This document shows positions 16,155-25,684 of a DNA stretch of 64,000 nucleotides, piece by piece. The notes beneath the pieces were generated by a model, which was not told the DNA's origin, searched no databases, and was given only the letters and a program-made list of their open reading frames with translations. Numbering within the stretch: position 1 is the stretch's first letter; every line of letters starts with the position of its first letter. The translations under genes and the position numbers were made by a program. The stretch comes from Bin5 sp965116395. Its GTDB lineage: Bacteria; Chloroflexota; Anaerolineae; Caldilineales; Caldilineaceae. Location of the stretch: contig OZ220684.1 of NCBI GenBank assembly GCA_965116395.1, positions 1,488,001 to 1,552,000 of the forward strand, written 5' to 3'.

Positions 16155-18917
16155 ATGATCACCCCCTTTGACTTACAGTGCGAATACGCCGTCGAGCCGG
16201 TGGGTATAGACGCCCGTCAGCCGCGCTTCAGCTGGCTGCTGCGCGCGGCGGCGCGCGGCCAGAGCCAGTCGGCCTACAGGATCCTGGTTGCCAGCAGCGA
16301 GGCCAGATTACTAGCCGGGATTGGTGACAGGTGGGATAGCGGCTGTGTGGAAGCGGCAAGCATGGCGCAAGTCGAATACGAAGGCGCGGCGCTCGCCAGC
16401 AATGAACGCTGCTGGTGGGCGGTGCAGGTGTGGGATCGGGAGGGACGGGCCAGCCGGTTCAGTCCTCCGGCGGTGTTCAGCATGGGACTGTTGGAGGCAA
16501 GCGATTGGCAGGGCGGCTGGATCGGCGCGGCCGACAGGACGATCTCCGCGCCGCTGCTACGGCGGGAGTTCACGGTAGACAGGCCAGTGCGGCGGGCGAC
16601 TGTTCACATGTCGGGTCTGGGTTACGGGGAACTGTATGTGAACGGCGCCAAGGTCGGGCGGAGCGTGCTGGATCCTGGCAACACGTACTACAACAATGAC
16701 CAGTCTTTCGCGCTGGGCGCGCGTGTGCTCTATGTGAGCCACGATGTCACGGCGTTGCTGCGGCCGGGCGCCAACGTTTTTGGCGTCATGCTGGGGCATG
16801 GGTGGTACAGTGCTGAGGATGACATCCCGCCGTCACCCAGCCACCGCACGCCCTACGGGGACAGGCCCAGGCTGCTGCTGCAAGGACTCGTAGAGTACGC
16901 GGACGGGGAGCAGGTCAGCATCGTCGCCGACGGCGGGTGGAAGGCGGCGCCGGGCCCAATTACGTATAACGACTTCTGCAACGGCGAACTTTACGACGCA
17001 CGTTTGGAAAAAGCGGGGTGGGACAGCCCTGGTTACGACGACGCGGGCTGGCAGCCGGCTGCGGCCGTGGAGGCGCCCGGAGGCGCGCTGACTGCTCAGC
17101 GTATGCCGGCGGCGCGCGTTGTCGAGACGCGTCCGGCTGTCGGGATGACCAGCCCGAGTGAGGGCGTGTATATCTTCGATTTGGGACAGACGATTACGGG
17201 CTGGGGTCGGCTGCGGGTGCGGGGGCCGGCGGGCGCGACGGTTACGCTGCGGCACGGGACCTGTCTGTATGCGGATGGGACGCTGGACGCGCGCAGCAAT
17301 ATGTACAATGAGCCCGATTCGGAGGAGGACAAGCAGGGGAGCAGCCGCGATGGGGAAGTCCATCATGGCGCGAGGCAGACAGACAGTTATACGCTCAGAG
17401 GAGATGGTGTCGAGGTATGGGAGCCGCGCTTTACGCTGCATAGTTTCCGCTATGTGGAGGTGACCGGCTACCCGGGCGCGCCGACGCTATGGAGCGTGGA
17501 TGGGCGCGTTGTGCACACGGCAGTTGGGACCGGGAACCGTTTTCGCTGCTCAGATGAACTCTTCAACCGAATTCACAGTAACGTGCACTGGACGCTGCGG
17601 GGCAGTTTTCAGAGCATCTCGCAGGACGCGGCTGACCGGTCCGAACGGGTGGCGTGGCTGGGCGATCCGGGTTTTATCGCCGAGGACTACCTCTACAACT
17701 TCAGCAGCGCCAGTTTTTGGACGAAGTGGCTGGAGGACATCGCTGATGCGCAGAAGGAGGACGGCGATGTCCCGGTGGTGGCTCCGCTGCACTGGCGCAC
17801 GACGATGGATCCGTATCTGCGCTGGATGGACTGGGCGAGCACTTATCCGATCTTCGTGTGGCAGGTCTACCGGCATTACGGCGACAGGCGCGTTTTGGCA
17901 AGACATTACAGGGCGCTCAAGCGAATGATGGCGTTTTACGGCGGGCTGGCGGAAGGGCATATCATGCGCCATGGCCTGGGTGATCACATGGAGCCGCAGG
18001 CGGACGGTACATCCAGTTTCAAGCCGCTGCATACGCCGATGGCGCTCACTTCGACGGCCTACTACCAGCACTGCGTGTGGATCCTGGCGCAGGCGGCGCG
18101 GGTTCTGGGCGAGGACGAGGACGCGCAGCGGTACGACGCGCTGACCGGGGAGATCAAGGAGGCGTTCAATCGCGAGTTTCTGGACAAGGAGACCAACCAG
18201 TACGGGGGCGGCAGCCAGACGGCGAACGCGGTGGCGCTGCACCTGGACTTGGTTCCGGCAGAGAGGGTGGAGGCGGTTGTCGCCAACCTGGTCGAGGATA
18301 TCCGCGTGCGCCAGAAAGGGCATTTGACGACGGGCATCATCGGCACGGCCGCGCTGGAGAATGCGCTGCCGCGGTATGGGCAGGCCGAGGTTATGGCCGA
18401 GCTCATGTCGCAGACCACCTTTCCGAGCTGGGGCGAGCAGATCGCCAAGGGGGCGACGACGGTGTGGGAGTCTTGGGACGGCGACCCGGAGGAGGCGTTG
18501 AGCCTGAACATGAAGATGTTCTGCAGCACGGAGGTCTTCTTCTATCGGACGCTGGCTGGGATCAGCCCGACCAGTCCCGGCTATTGGACGATCGCGATTC
18601 GCCCGAACGTGGTCGGCGGATTGACCGATGTCGAGGCTGAGGTCGAGACGCGGTCCGGCACGGTGGCTGCGGCGTGGCAGCACGACGCGGAGGCGTTTGC
18701 CTTGCAGGTGACTATCCCTGTCAACACGGCGGCGCAGGTCAGCATACCTAAGTTGGGGCTGGGCGCGGTGGCTGTCAGCGAAGGTGGCAGGACGGTTTGG
18801 GAAAAGGGGGCGTTCAGGCCGGGCGCGATAGGGCTCGATGCGGGTGAGGAGAACGGGGACGCCGTCACTTTTCAGGTTGGCTCCGGCTCCTACAGTTTTC
18901 GCCTGGTCGAAGGATAA
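16155..18917 (+). CDS. Alpha-L-rhamnosidase, glycoside hydrolase family 78
   Basis: A 920-residue protein with the typical GH78 order. An N-terminal fibronectin-like domain starts PFDLQCEYAVEPVGID and contains RCWWAVQVWDREG. The rhamnose-binding beta-sandwich part has SGLGYGELYVNGAKVGRSVL and NVFGVMLGHGWY. The alpha/alpha catalytic barrel has the acidic motif QDAADRSERVAWLGD, the counterpart of the family's DCPQRDERxGWxGD, and a C-terminal sandwich follows. The Pro-Gln of the usual motif is replaced, so substrate range may differ. No signal peptide is seen, so it is likely cytoplasmic and acts on imported oligosaccharides. It is divergent from the ABC transporter and followed by another Gfo/Idh oxidoreductase. 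Confidence 0.9.
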   Translation: MITPFDLQCEYAVEPVGIDARQPRFSWLLRAAARGQSQSAYRILVASSEARLLAGIGDRWDSGCVEAASMAQVEYEGAALASNERCWWAVQVWDREGRASRFSPPAVFSMGLLEASDWQGGWIGAADRTISAPLLRREFTVDRPVRRATVHMSGLGYGELYVNGAKVGRSVLDPGNTYYNNDQSFALGARVLYVSHDVTALLRPGANVFGVMLGHGWYSAEDDIPPSPSHRTPYGDRPRLLLQGLVEYADGEQVSIVADGGWKAAPGPITYNDFCNGELYDARLEKAGWDSPGYDDAGWQPAAAVEAPGGALTAQRMPAARVVETRPAVGMTSPSEGVYIFDLGQTITGWGRLRVRGPAGATVTLRHGTCLYADGTLDARSNMYNEPDSEEDKQGSSRDGEVHHGARQTDSYTLRGDGVEVWEPRFTLHSFRYVEVTGYPGAPTLWSVDGRVVHTAVGTGNRFRCSDELFNRIHSNVHWTLRGSFQSISQDAADRSERVAWLGDPGFIAEDYLYNFSSASFWTKWLEDIADAQKEDGDVPVVAPLHWRTTMDPYLRWMDWASTYPIFVWQVYRHYGDRRVLARHYRALKRMMAFYGGLAEGHIMRHGLGDHMEPQADGTSSFKPLHTPMALTSTAYYQHCVWILAQAARVLGEDEDAQRYDALTGEIKEAFNREFLDKETNQYGGGSQTANAVALHLDLVPAERVEAVVANLVEDIRVRQKGHLTTGIIGTAALENALPRYGQAEVMAELMSQTTFPSWGEQIAKGATTVWESWDGDPEEALSLNMKMFCSTEVFFYRTLAGISPTSPGYWTIAIRPNVVGGLTDVEAEVETRSGTVAAAWQHDAEAFALQVTIPVNTAAQVSIPKLGLGAVAVSEGGRTVWEKGAFRPGAIGLDAGEENGDAVTFQVGSGSYSFRLVEG

Positions 18918-18953
18918 TTTGTAAACGCAGAATCAAGCCTGAGAGGAATAAGG

Positions 18954-19952
18954 ATGACAATGAAGATTGCGGTTGTGGGAACCGGAGGCGTTGCGGAGAA
19001 GAACTATCTGCCCTGCATCGTGGAGCGCGAGGATATTCAGCTCAGTTATTTGAACCGTACGCGCAGCAAGGCGGAAGCGGTAGCGGAGAAATTCGGCGGG
19101 CGCGTGGCGGCGGACGCAGCCGACCTGTTGGCGGACGAACCGGACACCTGTCTGATCTTTACCAAGGAGACGGACCGTCTCGACGCGGCCAATGCGCTGC
19201 TGCCGCACGGGCCGAAGCGGCTCTTCTTTGAGAAGCCGCTGGCGGCGCGGTATGGGCAGGCCGATGTCGTAGAGGAGGACTTCTTCGACGCGCGGGATAT
19301 GCTGCAGGCGGCGCACGGCGCGGGCGTGGAGACGGCGATGGTGTTCAACTATCGCTTCTTCGACCAGACGCGGCTGGCGCGGGAGATCGTGGAGCGGGAA
19401 GAGTTTGGGCAGCCGGTGCATTTCACTGGCCTGGTGCACTACAATTGCTGGAGCCACTGCATCGACCTGCTGTTGTATTTCATGGGGCCGGCGGCGAGCA
19501 TCAGCGCGCAGGCGTCCTCGCCAGCCGCGGGCGCCGATGAAGCGCGCAACGTAACGGTGGCTGCGCGCTTGGCAAACGACGCCACCGGTACGCTTATCGG
19601 CACATCCGCCATCGATACCAAGCTTCCGCTCTACGAGTTGACCTTTGCGTATGAGCACGGGCGGCTGAGTATGCGGGATCTGGACGGCGAGATGGAGGTA
19701 ATCAACTACCGTACGGGCCGCCATGAGCGGCACAACCTGACGTTCGACATCGCGCGCTGGGACCAGTACCGGGCCTCGTTCGGTAAGGCGATCAACGCCT
19801 ATCTGGACAGCGTGCGGGATGGCGCGCCGCCGCCGATTCCGGGCGTGGCCGGGTTGCAGGAGCTGCAGTTCGAGGCGGGGATCAAACGGGCAATTGCGAG
19901 CGGCGCGACGGTGGACTTGGAGGAGGCGTTTGGGCTGGGGGGGTTGTCCTAG
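18954..19952 (+). CDS. Gfo/Idh/MocA-family oxidoreductase (divergent)
   Basis: A 332-residue protein with Rossmann start KIAVVGTGGVAEKNYLPCI and the catalytic-lysine motif LFFEKPLAAR. The middle (MVFNYRFFDQTRLAREIV, then HYNCWSHCIDLLLYF) is clearly different from the two tandem paralogues at 10.3-12.5 kb. It lies 36 bases after the rhamnosidase with GAGAGGA as RBS, so the two are probably co-transcribed. It likely oxidises the released sugar or its derivative. The substrate is unknown. Confidence 0.87.
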   Translation: MTMKIAVVGTGGVAEKNYLPCIVEREDIQLSYLNRTRSKAEAVAEKFGGRVAADAADLLADEPDTCLIFTKETDRLDAANALLPHGPKRLFFEKPLAARYGQADVVEEDFFDARDMLQAAHGAGVETAMVFNYRFFDQTRLAREIVEREEFGQPVHFTGLVHYNCWSHCIDLLLYFMGPAASISAQASSPAAGADEARNVTVAARLANDATGTLIGTSAIDTKLPLYELTFAYEHGRLSMRDLDGEMEVINYRTGRHERHNLTFDIARWDQYRASFGKAINAYLDSVRDGAPPPIPGVAGLQELQFEAGIKRAIASGATVDLEEAFGLGGLS

Positions 19953-19999
19953 TCCCGAAAGCAGGGAGCGAGGTCATCGAGAACAGGAGGAGGTCGAGG

Positions 20000-20767
20000 T
20001 TGAAGGCTCTTGCATCAAGACGCCCGGCTGGCGTTCTGACCGGTTCGGAGGTTGAGCCTCATTCTTTGGGCAAGTGTCTTTTCCTCCATTTGGCTCCCGG
20101 CATCGCAAACATTGCAGCGATCTTGTTGGGATTGGCGACTCTTTGGAACCCGTCATTACCTCCGGAACTAATCTTCGGCGTATTCACAAACGTATTCGTG
20201 CTGATTCCCGTGCAGCTAGGCTACCTCTACTACCTGGCTAAGAAGCGGCACAACCCAGGGTGGTCGCTTGAAGGCATCGTTGTATACAACCAACCAGTCT
20301 CCTGGTCTCGCTATTTCCTATGGGTTCCCGCGATCCTGGTGCCAACCGCCATTATCTTTGCCGCGTTTGAGCCGATCACCCTTTGGCTTGAAACTTTCGT
20401 TGGTTTCAGCGTCTTCGCGAAATATCAGATTACAGGGGTTTCGGAGGTCGCAGGGATCGTTCTATTTGCGAATATTGTGCTCACAGGCATCCTCGTTCCT
20501 ATAACCGAAGAGCTCTATTTCCGCGGGTATCTGCTCCCAAGAATGCCAAGCCAGTTCGGGCGCCTGAAGCCCGCCGCACACAGCTTACTTTTCGCCATAT
20601 ACCATTTTGATACGCCCTGGATGATCCCGGTCCGCACGTTGGGCATTCTGCCGCTCATCTACGCAGCCATCCACACGCGCGACGTACGCCCCGGCATAGT
20701 TGCGCACTGCCTGGTCAATTTGGCGAACTTTTCCGATTCCATATCGAGGCGTATTGGGACCCCGTGA
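20000..20767 (+). CDS. CPBP-family intramembrane metalloprotease (CAAX/bacteriocin-processing type)
   Basis: A 255-residue membrane protein. The abortive-infection/CPBP motifs are present: EELYFRGYLLPRM (motif 1, paired Glu and Arg), HSLLFAIYHFDTPW (motif 2 with His) and GIVAHCLVNLANF (motif 3). About six membrane segments surround them. TTG at 20000 is used because AGGAGGAGG lies at the right distance. Base composition is lower in GC than the flanking operons. Family members cleave within membranes or act in bacteriocin self-immunity. No peptide precursor gene is seen next to it. Confidence 0.85.
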   Translation: MKALASRRPAGVLTGSEVEPHSLGKCLFLHLAPGIANIAAILLGLATLWNPSLPPELIFGVFTNVFVLIPVQLGYLYYLAKKRHNPGWSLEGIVVYNQPVSWSRYFLWVPAILVPTAIIFAAFEPITLWLETFVGFSVFAKYQITGVSEVAGIVLFANIVLTGILVPITEELYFRGYLLPRMPSQFGRLKPAAHSLLFAIYHFDTPWMIPVRTLGILPLIYAAIHTRDVRPGIVAHCLVNLANFSDSISRRIGTP

Positions 20768-20808
20768 ATGTGCGAGTATGGTCCTTCAAAGACACAGGGG
20801 ACGCCTGG

Positions 20809-22062
20809 CTACCCCGCTTCCTGCAGCTCCGTCTTGGGCAGATCCTTGGTGGGGTCGACGAATGGGACGCGCACGACTTCGGCGTCGACGATGCCGTCGG
20901 CGGGGAGCTGGACTTTGACCTGGGTGCCGCGTCTCCAGTGGGAGCGGGGCATGACGGCCAGCGCGATGTTGGAGCCTTGGGCAGGGGACCAGAAGGCGCT
21001 GGTGACGTAGCCGACGTCGTCGCCGGAGTCGCTGTCCTTGACCAGGTAGAAATCCTCGTTGTACCAGACGATCGGCTCGCCGCCGACGCGCAGGCCGACC
21101 AGCCGCTGATTCACGCCCTCCTGCTTGATGCGGGTAAGCGCCTCTTTGCCGATGAAGTCACCTTTGTCCAGGTCCACCTGCCAGCCTAGCCGCACTTCGT
21201 AGGGGTTGTTCTCAATGTCCATGTCCTGGCCGTAGGAGAGGATTCCCGCCTCCAGGCGGCGGATGTGGCTGGGCGCGATCACGCCGAGGTTGAACTCCTC
21301 GCCCTGCTCAAGGATGTAAGGCCAGACGTCGTCGGCGTGAAGCATGGCGTTGTGCAGGTAGATCTCGAAGCCGACCTCGGCGGAGAAGCCGGTGCGCGAG
21401 ATTGTAACCGGGTGGCCGTTGACCGTGTCGTGGATCAGGCTATAGTAGGGCATCTCACGGACGTGGGGGCCGACCATCTTCTCCAGTAGCGCGGCCGACT
21501 TGGGGCCTTGGATCTGGACCGGAGAGACGTCGAGCTCGTGAATGTCAACGTTGAATCTGCCGGTGGAATTGACGCCCTGCGCCCAGAGCAGTACATCGGA
21601 GTCGGAGATGCTGAACCAGAATTCGTCGTCGGCTACGCGCAGGAGCACCGGGTCGTTGATGATGCCGCCGTACTGGTTGCAGAGGATCACGTAGCGGGCG
21701 CGCATGTTCGGCATCAGTGTGTGCACATCACGGGTGATGACATAGTCGACGAAGGCGGCGGCGTCGGGGCCCTTGACCTGGATCTGGCGTTCGACGGCGA
21801 CATCCCACATGCTGACGTGCTCGGTCAGGAATTTGTACTCGGCGAGCATGCCGCCGTCTTCGGGTTTGATGTAGGCGCGGGGGTGGTACTGGTGGTTGTA
21901 GGTGGTGTAGGCCCAGCAGCCGGCGGCCTTGGACAGGTGCCACCAGGGCGACTTCCTGATGCGGGTTGAGATGAGCATACGGGCATCGCTGTTGCCGCTC
22001 TGGCGCAGGTTAATGGGCAGGCGGCGGTGCTTGAGACCGTCGATGAGTAGGGTTTGTGACAT
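20809..22062 (-). CDS. GcvT-family aminomethyltransferase-like protein, DmdA-like
   Basis: A 417-residue folate-dependent GcvT-fold protein. Several stretches follow the DMSP demethylase DmdA pattern more than canonical GcvT: TEHVSMWDVAVERQIQVKGP, SISDSDVLLWAQGV and GILSYGQDMDIENNPYE. In glycine cleavage T protein the fold moves a one-carbon unit to tetrahydrofolate. DmdA demethylates dimethylsulfoniopropionate the same way. This assignment is from memory of family motifs and needs a tree. It is the last gene of an operon that also encodes a dimethylglycine-dehydrogenase-like enzyme, so one-carbon transfer from a methylated compound is the likely job. There are no lipoylation partners (GcvH, GcvP) nearby. 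Confidence 0.8.
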   Translation of the reverse strand: MSQTLLIDGLKHRRLPINLRQSGNSDARMLISTRIRKSPWWHLSKAAGCWAYTTYNHQYHPRAYIKPEDGGMLAEYKFLTEHVSMWDVAVERQIQVKGPDAAAFVDYVITRDVHTLMPNMRARYVILCNQYGGIINDPVLLRVADDEFWFSISDSDVLLWAQGVNSTGRFNVDIHELDVSPVQIQGPKSAALLEKMVGPHVREMPYYSLIHDTVNGHPVTISRTGFSAEVGFEIYLHNAMLHADDVWPYILEQGEEFNLGVIAPSHIRRLEAGILSYGQDMDIENNPYEVRLGWQVDLDKGDFIGKEALTRIKQEGVNQRLVGLRVGGEPIVWYNEDFYLVKDSDSGDDVGYVTSAFWSPAQGSNIALAVMPRSHWRRGTQVKVQLPADGIVDAEVVRVPFVDPTKDLPKTELQEAG

Positions 22063-22087
22063 GTTGAGAAGCTCCGGTGGTTCTGAG

Positions 22088-22115
22088 TTTTTAGTTTTGT
22101 GTTTCTAGTTTTTAG
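22088..22115. repeat. TTTYTAG heptamer tandem repeat, four units
   Basis: Units TTTTTAG, TTTTGTG, TTTCTAG and TTTTTAG, in the gap between two GcvT-domain genes. The same family recurs at 59780-59807 and, more decayed, near 56405 and 62650. Confidence 0.6.
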
Positions 22116-22154
22116 TGAGCAGTCGCCCCCTTGAGAGGACTTATATCTTGGCGT

Positions 22155-24611
22155 TCATGCTTTCATTTTTGTGCCTCGCGGATCGAATAGAGGCTCGCGG
22201 GTGACCGTTGCGGGAAGACGTTCGCCGAAGTAGAGAATATCCACGCTGGTTCCCTCCTCGGCGTAGTCGCTGGGCAGGTAGCCGTAGACGATGCCGCGGC
22301 CGATGGTGTGGCCGTAGTTGGCGCTGGCAACGTAGCCCAAGACGCGGTCTGCGTCCATGATTGGCTCTTTGCCCATGACGACGGCGTCCGGGTCGTCCAG
22401 CGTCATGCAGCAGAGCCGGCGGTTGGTCCCTTCGGCTCGGATATTGGTCAGCGCATCGCGGCCGATGAAGTCGCCTTTTGCCATACGCACGGCGAAGCCG
22501 ATGCCGGCCTCGTAGGGATTGTATTCGGTGTGGATGTCCTGGCCCCAGAGCCGGTAGCCCTTTTCGAGCCGCAGCGAGTCGAAGGCGCCGCCACCGGCCG
22601 CGAGGACGCCGAGCGGTTCGCCCGCCTCCCAAAGGATATCCCACAGGCGCAGGCCCTGTTCGAACGGGGCGTAAAGCTCCCAGCCGAGCTCGCCGACGTA
22701 GGAGATGCGCAGGGCCAGCACGGGGACCTCTGCGATCGTTATCCGCTGGGCGGTGAGGTAGGGGAAGCCCGCGTCACTCAAGTCGTCTTCGCTGACGCGG
22801 CTGAGCAGGTCGCGGGCGTGCGGCCCCCAGAGGCCGATGCAGCACTGCCCCGCGGAAATGTCGGTCAAGATGGCCGAGCCGTCGGCGGGCAGATTCTCCT
22901 TCATCCAGTCGAGGTCGTGGAGGCCCATGCCGCCGCCGGTCACAATCATGAAGCGCTCCTCGCCCAGGCGGGTGACGGTCAGGTCGCACTTGATGGCGCC
23001 GCGCGGGGTCAGCATGGCGGTATAGGTGATGGCGCCGACCCTTCTGTCCATGTCGTTGGCTGCCAGGCGCTGCAACGCGGCAAGCGCGCCGGGGCCGGTC
23101 ATCTCGAATACGGCGAAGGGCGTCAAATCGAACAGCGCTACCTGTTCCCGTGTGGCGACATGCTCGGCAGCGACCGCGGGCGACCATTCCTGCGCGGCCC
23201 AGCCGCTGCGGTCTGCGCCGGATATTTGGCGTGAATCGAGCAGCTCCAGGTTGGCGTCGTACCACTGGGGACGTTCCCAGCCCGCATTTTCGAAGAAGAC
23301 GGCGTCCAACTCCTGCTGGCGGGCAAAGAAGGGCGTCAGCCGCAGGTTGCGGGGGTGGGTCATCTGCTGGCGCGGGTGGATGATGTCGTAGACTTCGCGG
23401 TACTGCTGCGCGGCGCGGGCGCGGACGTAGGGACGGCTGAGGGCGTGCGGGTGGAAGCGTCGGATGTCGCACTCGTGCAGGTCGGTTGTGGGTTCACCTT
23501 CTACGATCCATTCGGCGACCGCCTTGCCGACGCCGCCGGCGTGTGTGATCCAGACGGCTTGGGCCGACCAGAAGCCGGGCAGCTGGGGGGATTCGCCGAG
23601 CACGGGGAAGCCGTCGTTGGTGAATGAGAAGATGCCGTTGAGTTTGCGGGTCAACTCTACATCTTTGAGGCTGGGTATCAGTTGGCCCGTTGCGGTCAAC
23701 GCGGCCTCGAAATGGTCCGGAGGGAAGGACATTTCAGCAGGGGGCATGCCGTTGACGGCGCGGTCGGGGAGTTCGGCGGCGTCCACGAGGAGCGGTTCGT
23801 GCAGGTAGGAGCCGATGCCGATGCTCTCGCCCTGCTGCCGGAAGTACATCGCCTTGTCCTGGTTGCGCAGGAAAGGGAGCGATATTTCCTCGGTGGCGCC
23901 GGCCAGTTCAGGCAGAGGTGTCGTAACGGCGTAAAGGTGTTGCATCGGCGACAGCGGGATGGGCACGCTGGCCATGCCTCCGACCTTGGGCGCCCAGATG
24001 CCGGTTGCGGCGACGACGAGTTCGGTCTCGATGTCACCGTGCGTTGTATGCACGGCGGTGATGCGCCCGTTGGCGATGCCGAAGCCGGTCACTTTGATGC
24101 CACCGAAGAATTCGGCGCCGGTTCGCTCGGCTGCACGCGCCATCGCCTGTGCCGACCTGGTGGCCTTCGTCTGGATATCGGAGGGGACGTAGAGCGCGCC
24201 ATAAATGCGGTCGGTCAGGAGGGGAAAGCGGGCGCGCGCCTCGTCCGGGCTGAGCAGGTGGCAGTCCACGCCCCAGGCGAGGCCGTAGCCGTGCTTGCGT
24301 TTCAGGTCGGTAAGACGTTCGGGCGTCCAGGCGACTTCCATGCTGCCGACCTGGCGGGCGCAGGGCTCGCCGTCAACCTCCATCTGGGTCCAGAGGTCGA
24401 CGGTGTGGCGCGCGAACTCGGTCATTGTTTTGGAAGCGTTGATCTGGAAAACGAGGCCCGGCGCATGTGAGGTAGAGCCGCCGGTCTCGAACAACGGGCC
24501 TTGATCGACGACGACGATTTCGCGCCAACCGAGCTGCGACAGATGGTAGGCCACGCTGCAGCCGGCGATTCCGGCACCGATGATCACCGCCCGGGCATGC
24601 TTAGGCAACAT
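22155..24611 (-). CDS. FAD-dependent dimethylglycine/sarcosine dehydrogenase-like protein (DAO + GcvT domains)
   Basis: An 818-residue two-part enzyme. Residues 1-400 are a DAO-type flavoprotein with the dinucleotide loop VIIGAGIAGCSVAYHLSQLG and a His in STSHAPGLVFQ at the position where relatives attach FAD covalently. Residues 430-818 are a GcvT fold (LFDLTPFAVFEMTGPGALAA, SYVGELGWELYAP, GQDIHTEYNPYEAGIG) that in relatives passes the released one-carbon unit to tetrahydrofolate. ATG at 24611 is preferred over 24623 because GGGGAT is well spaced for it. It probably N-demethylates a methylated amine such as dimethylglycine or sarcosine. It lies in an operon with a DmdA-like protein, a 2-hydroxyacid dehydrogenase and a CUT1 transporter. 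Confidence 0.9.
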   Translation of the reverse strand: MLPKHARAVIIGAGIAGCSVAYHLSQLGWREIVVVDQGPLFETGGSTSHAPGLVFQINASKTMTEFARHTVDLWTQMEVDGEPCARQVGSMEVAWTPERLTDLKRKHGYGLAWGVDCHLLSPDEARARFPLLTDRIYGALYVPSDIQTKATRSAQAMARAAERTGAEFFGGIKVTGFGIANGRITAVHTTHGDIETELVVAATGIWAPKVGGMASVPIPLSPMQHLYAVTTPLPELAGATEEISLPFLRNQDKAMYFRQQGESIGIGSYLHEPLLVDAAELPDRAVNGMPPAEMSFPPDHFEAALTATGQLIPSLKDVELTRKLNGIFSFTNDGFPVLGESPQLPGFWSAQAVWITHAGGVGKAVAEWIVEGEPTTDLHECDIRRFHPHALSRPYVRARAAQQYREVYDIIHPRQQMTHPRNLRLTPFFARQQELDAVFFENAGWERPQWYDANLELLDSRQISGADRSGWAAQEWSPAVAAEHVATREQVALFDLTPFAVFEMTGPGALAALQRLAANDMDRRVGAITYTAMLTPRGAIKCDLTVTRLGEERFMIVTGGGMGLHDLDWMKENLPADGSAILTDISAGQCCIGLWGPHARDLLSRVSEDDLSDAGFPYLTAQRITIAEVPVLALRISYVGELGWELYAPFEQGLRLWDILWEAGEPLGVLAAGGGAFDSLRLEKGYRLWGQDIHTEYNPYEAGIGFAVRMAKGDFIGRDALTNIRAEGTNRRLCCMTLDDPDAVVMGKEPIMDADRVLGYVASANYGHTIGRGIVYGYLPSDYAEEGTSVDILYFGERLPATVTREPLFDPRGTKMKA

Positions 24612-24667
24612 CGTTATCCCCATTTCTCGGTATTCGCATTCCAGTTACCGGCCGCCATTGGTCGGCG

Positions 24668-25675
24668 TCAGGCCATAATCTTCAGTTTCTCGTACGGGAC
24701 GACCAGCCGCAGCGGTTCGTTGTTGAAGAAACGCTCGATGTCGCGCACGATCTCCTCGACAAGGCGCATGCGGTTCTCGACGGTGTGGCCGGAAACATGG
24801 GGGGACAGGAAGACGTTGTCGAGATCGCGTATGGGATGGTCGGGGGACAAGGGTTCCGGCTCGAAGACATCGATATAGGCGTTGAAGCGGTTCTTCTGCA
24901 ACTCGGCGAGCAGAGCATCCTGATCCAGCACCCAGGAACGAGCAGTGTGGACAAAGAGTGCGTCGTCGCGGATCGACTGGAAGTGGGCGCCGGTGATCAT
25001 CTTTCTGGTTTCGGGCGTGATCGGGGCGTGCACCGAGATGATGTCGGAGTCGGCAAAGAGGTCTTCCAGGGAGACGCTGCGAACATCGAGCAGTTGGGTG
25101 TCTTCTTCGCTCAGATAAGGGTCGTAGACGGTCACATCGCAGTCAAAGGGCTTGAGAAGACCGATGACGCGGCGGCCGACCATGCTGGCGCTGACGAGCC
25201 CTACTTTTTTGGAATACAGGGAGTGACCGGGCCAGTTGTGGGCGGGTTTCCAGCCGCGTTCCTCCTTCATGACTTTTTCGTAGGGGAAGAGATTGCGCTG
25301 TCCGCTGAGCATGGCCCAGAGGGTGTACTCGGCGACGGACTCGGCGATGACGTCGGCAGCGCTGAGCAGGACGATGCCGCGTTCATGACCGGACGGCGCC
25401 AACCGCGTTTTGACCGAGCCGGCGGCATGGCCGACGATCTGCAGGTCATCAGCTGCGGCGACATGCTCCTCGGTGATCTGGGGGGATCCCCAGGAGGTGA
25501 CGACGACGGCGGCGCCCGGGATCATCTCAAGCAGTTCATCGTCTGTGTAGTTGCGGTCCAGCTTGTTCCAGATCACGGTGCCCAGGCACTCCAGTATGGA
25601 GACAGCCTCTGGGGAGAGGATATCTTCGGAGAGGCCAGTCGGGGGCAGATAGAGGATTTTTCGTTTTTGCGTCAT
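24668..25675 (-). CDS. D-isomer-specific 2-hydroxyacid dehydrogenase family protein
   Basis: A 335-residue NAD-linked dehydrogenase. The conserved active-site set is seen: Arg in VHTARSWVLDQDALLAEL, Glu in VFEPEPLSPDHPI and His in LSPHVSGHT. The NAD loop is unusual: GLVSASMVGRRV stands where most members have GxGxxGxxV. It starts 9 bases after the upstream permease stop, so it is in the transporter operon. The reaction would be reduction of a 2-oxo acid or oxidation of a 2-hydroxy acid. The link to methylated-amine breakdown is not obvious. Confidence 0.87.
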   Translation of the reverse strand: MTQKRKILYLPPTGLSEDILSPEAVSILECLGTVIWNKLDRNYTDDELLEMIPGAAVVVTSWGSPQITEEHVAAADDLQIVGHAAGSVKTRLAPSGHERGIVLLSAADVIAESVAEYTLWAMLSGQRNLFPYEKVMKEERGWKPAHNWPGHSLYSKKVGLVSASMVGRRVIGLLKPFDCDVTVYDPYLSEEDTQLLDVRSVSLEDLFADSDIISVHAPITPETRKMITGAHFQSIRDDALFVHTARSWVLDQDALLAELQKNRFNAYIDVFEPEPLSPDHPIRDLDNVFLSPHVSGHTVENRMRLVEEIVRDIERFFNNEPLRLVVPYEKLKIMA

Positions 25676-25684
25676 GCGAGAGTG

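Noticed and set aside
17550..18683. 377-codon minus-strand frame opposite the GH78 rhamnosidase
   Set aside because: It has Arg-rich composition, no recognisable motifs and complete overlap with a strong GH78 gene.
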